Source: Rhexocercosporidium sp. MPI-PUGE-AT-0058
Lineage: Eukaryota > Ascomycota > Leotiomycetes > Helotiales
Reading direction: 5' to 3'
Assembly: GCA_020746875.1 (NCBI GenBank)
Contig: JAGTJL010000017.1
Location: 620,001 to 684,000 of the forward strand
DNA: 64,000 nucleotides
Of this stretch, positions 49,373 to 60,044 are shown piece by piece. Each line of letters begins with the position of its first letter. The stretch's first letter is position 1. A program made the translations under genes and the position numbers. The notes under the pieces were generated by a model. It worked only from the letters and a program-made list of their open reading frames with translations. It searched no databases and was not told the origin of the DNA.

Positions 49373-49477
49373 CTTCTCCCCTTCTCCCCTTCTCCCCTTC
49401 TCCCCTTCTCCCCTTCTCCCCTTCTCCCCTTCTCCCCTTCTCCCCTTCTCCCCTTCTCCCCTTCTCCCCTTCTCCCC
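49373..49477. repeat. Octanucleotide tandem array (CTTCTCCC)n, about 13 copies
   Basis: Thirteen nearly perfect copies of an 8-base pyrimidine unit, followed by three ATCCCC units. One strand is pure pyrimidine. It lies between the APH-like gene and the Cys-rich small gene. Confidence 0.95.
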
Positions 49478-49566
49478 ATCCCCATCCCCATCAACTCTTC
49501 ACGTCAGAGGCCGATTCAACTAGACTAGGCAGTATGAATTGCAACTCAAGCAGCCTGAAACTATCA

Positions 49567-49846
49567 CTAGTGAGACTGACTGCCGGAAGCGTGGGATGCA
49601 CCAGTGGAGCACTGGCTTGAGGTGCTTTCCGGTGGAGTTGAGATTGTTGCAACCTCCTTAGTCTGCTCATCCTGTTTTTGAACCTGGGTATTGTGATTAG
49701 CTAGATGATTAATTTGGATAAGAGAAAGGAATACAAACATAGGGAATGAATCCGTGGATGCTTCCCCCGCAACTTTCGCACACCCGTATGCAGGAAGGTT
49801 CATGGCAAGCCATGTTACAAAGGCCGCAGTGAGAACGGTTTGGCAT
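49567..49846 (-). CDS. Small Cys-rich protein, 74 aa, two exons
   Basis: Exons 49739-49846 and 49567-49683, joined by an intron with GTTTGT donor and ACCCAG acceptor; both joins are phase 0. The N-terminal half reads MPNRSHCGLCNMACHEPSC then IRVCESCGGSIHGF. Its spacing C-x2-C-x3-C-x4-C-x3-C-x2-C strongly suggests two zinc-binding knuckles. The C-terminal half is Ser/Thr/Gln-rich and disordered. No signal peptide. Unspliced translation would use another frame and lose all the Cys pairs, which is why I prefer this model. Family unknown to me. Confidence 0.6.
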
Positions 49847-50484
49847 GGTGTAGGAGCTCTCTTGCCATTATAACGCAAAAGTCTGAGTGATGTTGGACTG
49901 AATGTAGGTGCGATTAATTGAGTAAGAATGGGCTAGGAGGAGGAATCAATGAGCACGAATGAGTGAGAGTATTGAGTTGAGGTATCTATATAGTGTCATC
50001 CTTATTACATACCCAGTATAGAAGAGATTCCAAGGAATGAGACATCATGACACTCGACCTAAAGACTTGGTTGCCGAATGACAGACGAGATCTCAAAGCG
50101 AGGACCAGGAAATCACTGCAAATAGAATGACACTGTGCCAGTTCAAACAAAGAAACAAAGAAACAAAGAAAGTTAATAAAGAAGTAGTGCATTGGTTGTA
50201 CAGCTTGATGTCAGAATGTAGATGGGCACTGCCCAAAATTGCCGTGACTTATCCAGTTTGGTGGGACAATGCTTGCTATTGACATAGATAAAAATCTAAA
50301 ACCGAGGGGGTAATTTTGGGATTGACTTGTTTGTTCCTTTTCTTGACAGCTGCATGCGTTGCATAGATGGGTGTATGGTCCTACAACTTCTCTTATAGAC
50401 GAGTGACTTGAATCCGGTGATGGAAATGATGGTGAGATGAAGCCCTGGTTTTACTTAATTACAGCAGAAGGCTTTGTTTTCTTA
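49847..50484. other. Intergenic spacer
   Basis: About 640 bases; a short AAACAAAG tandem near 50150-50172 is the only structure noted. Confidence 0.4.
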
Positions 50485-50544
50485 GCAGCTTTTTGTACCC
50501 CAAAGAAACTACAGTTGCCTTTCATTTCTTCGTCGATTTGACTG

Positions 50545-50872
50545 TGTGCGTATTAGTCTCTAGATCTCGTTGCGACGCTCGCTCTTTGGTTGAAGATGCT
50601 CCCGCAGGCTTCTGCGTTTTGGTGGCAGAGTCGGAAGCCAAGACAAGAGCTTTCGGTGGTCTGCCTCGTGCTCGTGGCTTAACTTAGGACCGCATTTGGG
50701 GATCGATTTGAGTTCCGCCTTCGACGCCTGACGCAAAGCAGAGGCAATTCTTGCATGATACTTAGTGTTGCGTAGAATAATTAAGACAAGGTCGAGTATC
50801 GCGTTGACCCCAGGGTATGCAAGGCTGGGGAGGGATGGAGGTATGCGCGTTAAGGAAGGAAGTTATTTAAAC
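50545..50872 (-). pseudogene. Possible relic of an AT-hook protein gene
   Basis: On the minus strand, one frame reads NAILDLVLIILRNTKYHAR then IASALRQASKAELKSIPKC. An overlapping later frame reads KPRARGRPPKALVLASD and ends HTVKSTKK with a stop near 50545. RGRP flanked by basic residues is the AT-hook core. No splice pair I tried joins the two frames, and there is no ATG upstream. It may be a real short gene with an unseen intron, or a decayed one. Low confidence. Confidence 0.25.
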
Positions 50873-51811
50873 AATCTATGATATAATTAGTACTCCCCAG
50901 CAACTTCGACTAATTAATGGATTTACGAAAATAAGTGGAATTAGAATATAGAATTATTTTCTGTAGTTACTCGCTTAGTCAAGTGCACCCCCCTGATGTG
51001 GATGGGGGCAAGGCAAGCCTTACAGTAACTTACGGAAGATGCACGAATCAGAACCTCCCTCTTCCCTCCCTCTCCATACGATACGCACGTCCAGACCGCA
51101 GGATCTCCGCATAAACGAACAACCAACCAACCAATCCATCATCCATCCATCCATGCCACCCATCCTATCTACTCATGCTCGGTGCAACAGCTGCAGCATG
51201 GATGCAAAAACCCCCCCTCCCTCCTTCCACGGATTCGTCAAAATGCCCCTGCGATTCTCGCTAAAGAGCTACTCGGTGTCCTCAAAGCGGCCTAGCGGCA
51301 TGCAGAACACAACATTACTCGGTCACACGCCCGACCAATGACAACCTCAACAACTGCACAATCCCAGTGATGGGCTGACGCGCTTGAGGCTCTGCCGAAG
51401 GTTGGGAGGGTTGAGGGGGGAACTTTGCCAGCACTTCGACCCGCCGTCGCTGCACAGGCGCACAGGCAGGATCGATCTGATCTGGTCTGGAGCAGCTGAA
51501 GGTCGAAGGAAAAGAGCGCGCAGGGAACGTCCCTCCCTTCCTCCCTCATAAGGTCAGATTCTTTTTCTCCCGTCGTGGCAAACCCCTTCCTGTTCTGTTA
51601 CCGTCCCGTACCCGTCCATACACACACACGTCCCAGCGTCAATAGAGGTGGGGGGGATTATCCAAGAGAGCGGTTGCCTTCATTCCCGCCTAGCGATCGG
51701 TCTCCGTCCGTCAGTCAATAAGTCAGTCAGTCAGCCAAACAAACAAACCAAAGAAAGAAAGAAAGGAAAGAAAGAAGAGAGACTGAAACATGTCGTAAGA
51801 AGGAAGGCAAG
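50873..51811. promoter_or_regulatory. Long 5' region of the zinc-cluster regulator
   Basis: About 940 bases with several simple repeats near the start codon: CCAT/CCAAC runs (51118-51155), GTCAGTCA (51712-51733) and AAAGAAAG (51750-51778). Long purine- and pyrimidine-biased leaders of this kind are common before fungal regulator genes. Confidence 0.45.
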
Positions 51812-54800
51812 ATGATGGAAACGATGAGCTCCCAGCCCGTCGGAGCGCTCGGCGGCGCAAACCCGCATCGCAGAGCGAGAGGTCCTGGCAGGAGGGAATC
51901 AAAAGTGGCATATCGCAACCTCCCAAGCTACTCGACCCGACACAACAATGCGGCTGTTCCAGGCTACCCTTCATCGCCCGAACATTTATTCGCACGATCT
52001 CATAATTATAATGACCACCACCATGCCCAGCTCCGAGGACAGGGAGGCGGCGGCGGCGGCCTCAACTTGGATCACCTGGGTTCCTATGAGCTTGACCGCC
52101 ATTCAGCTGGAGCTGCCTCAAATTTCAACACCAGCCCCATAGTTCATCAGAACATTCCGGATGACACCTCATGGATGTCCATCTCATCTCCAAGTTCATA
52201 TACGTTGGCCCTGAACCTCCCGAATTCGCCCCAGAATTACGGTGCGGGGAATCATAGCCAGTCTCCCACCGGTAGCGAGGTTCCCCAGATCACCATGTCC
52301 AGCAGTAATGTCCAGGAGACATCCTGGAATATAAATATAAATACTCCCCGGACTAGCAACATGGATTCCGAAGTGGATGACATGTCCATGTCAGATATGC
52401 ATATTGGGAGTTTTGGTAGCTTCAATAGCTTGGCCGCCTTCCCGGCTGCGAATACCACGGCTTCCTCCATATCTGACACTTACGTTTTTCCAATAAGCAA
52501 CTCTAATTTCGATTCTGCTGGGAACCAAATCCAGGACCTGGCGCTTCCAGGTAAGTGATTCGGATTTCCTTTGATTATCTCATGATCGGTTTATCCTCGG
52601 GTCCCGTGCTGCAGTGGCAGTTCTTCCCGCCTTAGTACTGATCGTGATAGATGGCTTTCATCGAATTGGACCTCCCTTTGATACTCCGTCTCCTCGTACT
52701 GCGAATACAAACTCACCACACATGTTCACGGAAGACTTCTCGTTTGAAAATGATGGCTCCCCCCTATCACCAAATTGGAACTTTGTGGATAACCCTATGC
52801 TCTACTCCACGGAGAGCGGGCAGTGGTCTGCGACAACCTTGGTCGCACCTAATCAGACCCAGCAGACCCAGACAGTAAGCAACCAAATGGACTTTCAACC
52901 TAACATTCCCTGGAACTCGCAATATGCCCAGGAAAGTGACTTTCAACTGTATGCGAACGCAGGTGGAGTGGCTTTCGAGCCTAATCGTGGCAGAACATAC
53001 GAGACGCATGTGACCGGGCAAGAATTCCTCGATGCTGGCCAGCCAAGCATGGAGTTTTTCAACTTAGATCATCTCAGCCCAAGCAGCGAAAATGACAGCA
53101 AATCGTGGGCCCTCGTTTCGAACCCAAGCAGCAGCTATCATGGATCTCACGGCTCTCCTGCGTCGCAGAACTCTCCGCTATCGCATGCTCCCTCACCACC
53201 ACCTCAGGAGGCAGAGATCCACCATTCGCACATCTACAACTCCATTCCAAGTCCTCCAAGGGTAAAGGCTGCACGTGGTCGTCAACGGGGACTGACAGCA
53301 GTAGAAAAGAAACAAGCGAGAGATGTTCGTGAAGCCAAAGCATGCTGGGCTTGCCATATTTCGAAAACAAAGGTACCTACCCTTTGGATATGCCATTCAA
53401 CAAGCTAACGAGGGACAGTGCTCGCCATGCTCCCCAGGAAAGCCGTGCGAACAATGTGCAAGACTAGCTGGGAAGAGACGATTCTGCCTGTTTACGTGCT
53501 TCAATGACCCACTGGAGACATTGTCAACGTTCCTAGTACCAAGTAAATACACCTACTGTTGGCCCTTTGTCCTATAGCTAACGTGTGCAGCTTATCTCAT
53601 GGGACATTTCACCAAGGCCAATGTCGAGTCATTCGTAACAAGAAATGCATCGAGCTGGGGGAAACAGCACATGCTCATCCGAATGGATTGGGGATATCCG
53701 AAATTTTTGGAAGCCGATGTTGTTGCACTGGCTCTGCGGAGTAGCGCCTCGGAAATGGGATATTTCCATCAAACGGTGTCGAACGGTGGTGCAAGGCCTC
53801 AGTTGGTACGGAAATCGAGCCCACCACTTGGGATACCGCTCGCAGCCATGGACGAGATGCAGGACGCATACTCCAAATATATCCAGGACATCGTTCAGAG
53901 CGATATTGCTTCGTATGTTCCGACGGCTTACATTGACCAAGAGTCGGATCTTCCTACGCGTCTGCTCGGAGTAGTTGCGTCGTACTACAGCACTGGTAAT
54001 GCGAAAGATAATGAGGTACGCAGTGTTTTTATTCCTCTCTGTTGTATGATGCTGATGATCCGCAGTCCGAACTCCTCCGCCGAGCCCTCGAAATGCACGT
54101 AACCTCGGTGATCCTCGAACGAAGCCTCTTCCTCGACCAGAATTCATTGCACAAGGTTCAAGACCACCTAGGTCAGGAATACCACAGACGGTCGGCTCCG
54201 AGATGTGCGCAGAGACAGATCAAGTTGGCCTTCTTCATGTTACAACAAAGACGTATTCGATCGGTTTTGAAGGAATGGGGAAGCATGATCTGGGCGACAA
54301 ACCCAAGTGCCACCAAAGACAAGGAATGGGCGATTGCCTTCAGTGTGTTCCTCACCCTCATACTCGTCATGGACAAGACACTCGGTGCGGCATACTATTT
54401 CTGCGAAGGACGGATAAAACACCACGGCCACCAAGCCTCGACGGAGCGACAGCTATTCCAAGAACTCGTGAGATTGACGCAGAAGGAGTTGTTCGACAGG
54501 TGCAAGGAGATCTTCCACTGGAAATTCAAGACTCGAAAAGGGGGCAAGGAGGCCTGTAATCCTATCCGAGATGGCATTGATGCGTTCCAAGGGAAATCCA
54601 AGACCGTTGAGCATGACGTGGAGAAATTCGTCAGAGAATTGCAACATGTCGTTGGCGAGTACGGTAAGAACCTTCTGCTCCAATTGCTTTACCAGGCTGA
54701 CCATGTTCCAGAACAAGATGTGCGATTACACCGATCGTCCAATCGGGACGAGGACTCGGAATACACGGATGGCGGCCGATTGGCATGCATTTTCCTGGAT

Positions 54801-54818
54801 GACTTCCTGGGCCATTGA
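51812..54818 (+). CDS. Zn(II)2Cys6-type transcription factor
   Basis: Exons 51812-52550, 52651-53372, 53419-53542, 53591-54015 and 54066-54818 give about 920 residues. A further 48-base intron (54664-54711, GTAAGA to TTCCAG) keeps the frame and would remove 16 residues. The first 470 residues are Ser/Asn/Gln/Pro-rich activation-like sequence. The zinc cluster begins at about residue 478: KACWACHISKTK joins across intron 2 to CSPCSPGKPCEQCARL and ends near RRFC, spacing C-x2-C-x6-C-x8-C-x2-C-x9-C. A basic stretch (KAARGRQRG) precedes it. The 400-residue C-terminal part has helical regions (FFMLQQRRIRSVLKEW, WAIAFSVFLTLILVMDK) as in regulators of this class. Target genes are unknown. Confidence 0.9.
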
Positions 54819-57562
54819 AACGGACAGGGCGAATCGAACCAAAAGTGGTCCTGTAAGGGTGTTTCGGCGATTAAAGAAGCGGGTATGATACAGGGCGACG
54901 TATAACAGACTTATAGCATTGAGAGGTGTGGTTTCTGTACTTACTTGACCTTCTCTTGTAAACTCTCACCCTCTGTGTCTTGGATGTTGTCTGTACTTTT
55001 AACGGCCGACCAAACTCAACAGTAAGATAGGAAAAAGCAAAAAAGAAATAGATGACGACGGTGACGAGCAAATGAATCAATGACCGAATCGGAACGTCCG
55101 TCGCTATTCCCGCATCTCTCCCCCCGTGACCGCTGTGACAACAGTCACCTAGGACCTAGGACCTAGGTCATCGTGGCAGCCTGTAACGAGTAGGAATTTA
55201 GGCATGATTGAATAACCGTAACAATGGATGGCCGAGTAATGACTGAATGACTGACTGACTGAATGAGGGAGTGAGGAGTGACTCTGCAACTCGGCGTGGA
55301 CTTCGCACCCGTTTTGAATTGTTTGGATACCGGATCCCCAGCCCACCTCGTAGCCACAACCCTTGTATGTTGCAGGTCGAGATGGCACTTGTTGCTGTTC
55401 ATCATAACGGAGGAGCGCCCTATGCAAGGCACCGATTGAATCCCAGCAGGTGTGGGTAGGGAGGTTATGCACCCAGACGTCAGGCCAGGGCCTCCGCCAC
55501 AGCGCACCAGGGTCCACAACTCCACTGCCACACACTACAGGACCGCACCAGCCCAGCCCTGCCTCGAGACGTGGAGCCGTTTGTTGATTGCAATTGCACC
55601 CCGTAAAACAAACTGCAAGAGGTGTGACAGCAAGGGACGCCGCGGCTGAGAGAGTAGGTAACGAATGAAGTGCCGTCCACTGCAGTTGAGTGACTCGAGT
55701 GAGTGAGATTGTAATACGAAATGACTCAATTCCTGTTTGTATGCGCCTTTTTCGTCTTTCTCTTTGCTTGATCGGTGAGGAGTGGGTACGTATGTACGGA
55801 ATTGAAGTGCAAAGCCTGGTATGCCTCACTCACTCGAGGGCAGCGTAATGGTAAATGACCTTAGACCGTTTGAGAGAGAGAGAAAAAAGTGAGGCTGAGA
55901 ATGATTTGCATTTCGACGATCTCCATCATGGTATGCAGACAAGAGATCAGCGGCTGTAACAGAGACAAGATGAACTGGTCGGAGAGACTTGACGCGCTGC
56001 TTGGCTTCTGACTGGCCGGACCCTCACTGGAGGTCGATCGCTACTGTACATGGAATACTGTATCTGGTCTCAGACAGGCAGCCTTCTCAGGGAGGGGCCC
56101 TGGAAGGGGGACCACCATAAAGAATTTCCCGGGAATTCATCGAGTGGGATGAAGATGGCTTTGCAGATTGTAAATGTAGAGCTTGTTGCGAATGATTGGG
56201 TAGAAAAGGAATGGGAGGGGGGTGTCGCACGTCTTCGCCTTGCCTTGGGAGAAGAAGCCAGGGCGCTCTGTGAACGCTTTAGGAATGCTTCCAGAAGCCG
56301 CAGCGCTCACCTGACGGAAGGGTACAGGAGGTCCAACTCGTACCTTGGGAGGGGAGATGGAGATGGAGATGGTGATGCTGGGGGAAGAGGTTGCCATTGC
56401 TATTGGCATTAGGCCCTCGGCATGGGCCTGCTCGGTCTGGTTGGGTTGCAGGCAACTTCGCAACGAACGAAGGAACCCTCTCTCACTCCCGGTGCTCTGG
56501 AGAGTCACCGGCCTGGCGTGCAGGCCACAGCTGCAGCTTGAAACACAGCAGCAGCAGCGGCATATCGCACACCCCCCCGCTCGGATTGGGATGATGGGTG
56601 CTGGGTTTGGGTTTGGGTTGGGGATGGGGGAGGTGACAGGATGGTATGGGATGGATGAGATGAGGAGCAAAGAATAAACATGAACATGGTACGGTACAGG
56701 CAGTGCTGCTGGCGTGAAGGAGGGAGGAGGGAGGATGCTTGGTGGCAAATGGCGCAGGGCCCGAGCTATAGTACCATACAGTACGTAGCATCCCATCCAT
56801 GCCATGCCATCCCATCCACAAACACAACCACTACCTCCACAAACACAACCACTACCGCATCCACATCCACATCCACATCCACATCCAGTACCTGTCAATC
56901 CAACCCAATCCAGTCCAATCCCATCCAATCCATCCCCAAAAGGGGAGTCGAAGCCTAAAAGTCAAGTCCCTTTTTTTAGCGACACGAGTAAGAAAGCAAG
57001 CGCTTGTTGTCTCTGCCTGCTCTGCCTCTGCCCTTTTGGACCCCAATCCCATCCCATCCATCCATTCATTTATTGCACCCATACCGACCTATGCTAGGTA
57101 CCTACCTACCTCCCTACCTACAACCTACCGTGCTGCTCCACACTCCCGCTGGTGACTGAACGGCTATCCACCGGCAAGCAGCAAGGCACAATTTCAAGGC
57201 GGAAACTTTCTACCATGTCATGCCCTTCCTGACTGACTGACCGGCCCATCAGGCTCCATACATTGCTCACCTGGATTGCAAGGAGGCCGAGGCTACAATG
57301 AGAGCTAATCATAGGCAATGCCTAGCATGGCCCCATTCGTTGTGTCCAGTCGACTTGAAGCTGGAAGGGGAGGATGCCTTTTGTGACTGATATATAGGGA
57401 GCGTGCCTTCGTCCTCAAAATGACTTTTCTTTTCCACTAAGAATACACACAACTGATTCAAGTCATACAAAGATCCTCACTATCAAACATCTTCATCTCC
57501 TCCTCATCATAATCATCAAACAATCGTCAGTCATCGGTTCAAGAACCCGACCCACTTCCAAC
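54819..57562. other. Intergenic region rich in simple repeats
   Basis: About 2.7 kb. Features: three tandem CCTAGGA units (about 55149-55168), GACTGACT/GAATGA runs (55236-55270), a GGAGAT run (56349-56372), two copies of a 20-base CACAAACACAACCACTACCT unit (56815-56855) and five CCACAT units (about 56858-56886). Long minus-strand frames here (55149-55829, 56137-56928) are Gly/Cys or Pro-rich translations of these repeats. Confidence 0.55.
57391..57397 (+). promoter_or_regulatory. TATA box of the 53-aa gene
   Basis: TATATAG lies 166 bases before the ATG at 57563. A pyrimidine/CA-rich leader follows, which suits a strongly expressed fungal transcript. Confidence 0.5.
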
Positions 57563-57902
57563 ATGTTCGCATCAACAAACCCCAACACCCGCTTCGCTTC
57601 GTCAAGAGAGGCACCCAAGGAGAAGCCAGAGAGAGACCCAGGTATGTAATGTCCTTCTTAGAATAATGTTTCAGACAGAAATCCTTCGGCCTTCCTTCAG
57701 GCGTTGCCTTGCAATCCTCAGATATAGCTGATGCTAACTGTTTGCCTTTTCAATAGACTACGGTGACAGAATGCCTCGCTTTGAGGGTATCAACATGGCA
57801 GAGGACCCCGCCGAGAGGGACACTGGTACGTGCATCCTCACACCCAACCTCAAAACCTCCCGCACTTTTGACTGACTCTTTTCCCCAGACACTGGCAACT
57901 GA
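57563..57902 (+). CDS. Very small three-exon protein, 53 aa
   Basis: Exons 57563-57641, 57757-57825 and 57889-57902. Both introns are consensus (GTATGT to AATAG with a GCTAAC branch site; GTACGT to CCCCAG with a CTGAC-like site). The protein starts MFASTNPNTRFASSREAPKE, has the acidic middle RMPRFEGINMAEDPAERD and ends DTGN. It is hydrophilic, has no Cys, no signal peptide and no membrane segment. All three phases agree, and a TATA box and CA-rich leader precede it. I know no function. Confidence 0.6.
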
Positions 57903-60044
57903 AACCATCGAAGTCTGCCTGAGAGATGACTACAACACTTGTCGGTAGGTGACTCAATCCTCTCGCCTCCATTCCAAGAAGTTGTGTTCCTGCCTAAGTT
58001 GAGGCGGAGCTGGCCGTTTGCTTTTTTGGGTTCCACTTCAGCCCGATAAGGACGAGGGCGCCTACCTCGTCTTATCTTCATGTGACAACCCTGTCACCTG
58101 ACTCACCTCCACGTGAACCCTTGCTAACGGGATCTCTTGATTTAGATTCCTCTGGAATACGCATTCGATCTATCAGATCATCCCATACACCTAGCGGTTG
58201 ACTCATCGGCTTTCCTGACGATCTAAATCCGGTCTAATCGACATGCACCTTGGCATCGTCAAAAGACGACGGTTCTCGTTTCTGCCTATGCTACAACTTG
58301 CCCAGCGAATGTCAACCCTTCAGCTGTCCGGTCTTGCCAACATTTTTGCTCAGCCATTGCTGCATTCATTGCTCGAGATCATGTACGAGAGCCTTGTGTG
58401 TATGCCATCGCTAGTTCCACCCTTTAAATCAGCAACTTCACTTCAATTCGGCACAGCATAGCACAATACAACCAACCCCAACGCACTTCAACCATCAATC
58501 TTTACAGTTTCAACAACACCGCCTCGCACGCATCCTCGTCATCCACAACACACAATTCATTTCACTCCGTCTTCGTCTTCGTCTGACCGGTCTTAATTGG
58601 CTCCCAAGCCCCCCTCAGAACAACCAGTCACGGCAACCCCAGTCCGGCTTCTACTCGGTCAGGACTCAGGCTGGGCCGCGAGAACGGCCACGCCTGCCTT
58701 GCATCTTGCATCTTGCTTCTCGCTTTTTCCCTGTCTCATTGGACGGAACCTTTCGCATTTTTCAACATAGCGAACAGAAGAGCATTTACAGAGATTTCTT
58801 TTTCAGATGTGCGACGCGAGTCGAATTCCAAATTTCCGATTTCTTCTTCTCTCCTCCGCGATTTGGCTTTGTTTTTCCTTTCTCGCTTACGCCGGTTGGG
58901 TCGTTTATAGCTATGTGTACTTGTATTGATCCTGGATTGGTGAAGAAACGTTTTTAGTCTCGCGACTTACTCTTGTCTCTTTCTCTTTTTCCCGTTCGAT
59001 GGATGGATGCAAAATCGTTTTGCTTTCGTCGTCATCAATGCATTTGTACTAGTAGCTTTAGACCATTCTCAAATCTATTGTCATGCTTGCTGCCTCTCAT
59101 CTCACCGCACCTGACCTGATATACCGTGACAAGCCGCGCATACGTACTCGCTCTGGTTGCCTCTCATATCTAGTAAATCCATCATCTTCAGACGTACAAA
59201 CGCCTCCTACCTAAACATCTTCCATTCAGGGCAAGTCGCGACCTTGGCAATACCTCACCCTTTCCCGCCCCAAGTCAAGCCAGTAGAACCCCTCAAGTCA
59301 AGAGAGGTCGATATCCCCTTCCTCTCAACTCGCAAATTGCACCATTTCCCCCAAGGGAAATATATATATATATATTTCAGATCCCACTATTCCTTCTGCG
59401 GGGTTTATTGTCCTGCTTGGTAGAACCATCGGGAATAAAGAATTAATAACTCGTAAGCGAAGCGGGTTGACATCTCCTTTCTTAGACTGCCTCCACTTGT
59501 GGAATAACCTTTCGCTCTGCAGCAATAATGCTGCCTGCCACCAAGGAACAGACTGCCCAAGTAGACATTATTCGTAATTTCTCATTGGTACCGTTATAAG
59601 ACTCTAATTGAAGAATATGTCTACCATCCGTAAATGCCATAAGTCGACGCGGCGAGCTAAGAATAATCAACCCAGCGGTCTCACACGTACAGTCACATCA
59701 AAATCAACATCAATCTAGCTCATTAAAGGTTCCGCCCCGAAATATTTTATGGGATGCAGATAGGCAAGTAAGAGGACCGAAAATTTGAAAGTGTATCAAG
59801 AAGTTTCGTTTCTCATAAAGAAGCTGTATAAGTCCCTCAATAACCAAACCAGAATCAACCACCAAAACCCATAAATACAGGTTTTAACTTCTCGTGCCTT
59901 TTTTCCTAGTCCAATGAAGACGAGAAAGAATGAACAAAAAAAGCAACCAGAACGCCATCCAACCCCCCTCCATTCCCAACTGGGTATCAAGTCTTCAATC
60001 TATATCCCATTCGATCCAAAGAGCACGACGTTTTAGAAACCAAA
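57903..60044. other. Intergenic region
   Basis: About 2.1 kb. A CA-rich leader-like stretch at 58440-58560 suggests a transcript start, but no coding frame with an ATG and protein character follows. A (TA)n run is at 59361-59376. Downstream part is the 3' side of vps62. Confidence 0.4.

Noticed and set aside
49373..49477. Repeat array that could suggest CRISPR
   Set aside because: Eight-base units with no spacers in a eukaryotic genome; it is a satellite.
53305..54818. Homeobox or C2H2 finger in the regulator
   Set aside because: Cys spacing matches a Zn2Cys6 cluster and no C2H2 His pairs or homeobox WF-N pattern are present.
55149..55829. 226-codon minus frame
   Set aside because: Unlike any family, composition follows GACTGACT and GAATGA repeats, and overlapping frames are open on both strands.
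56137..56928. 263-codon minus frame rich in Cys/Gly
   Set aside because: Translation of CCACAT, CACAACCAC and CCATCC simple repeats; no conserved content and the complementary strand is equally open.
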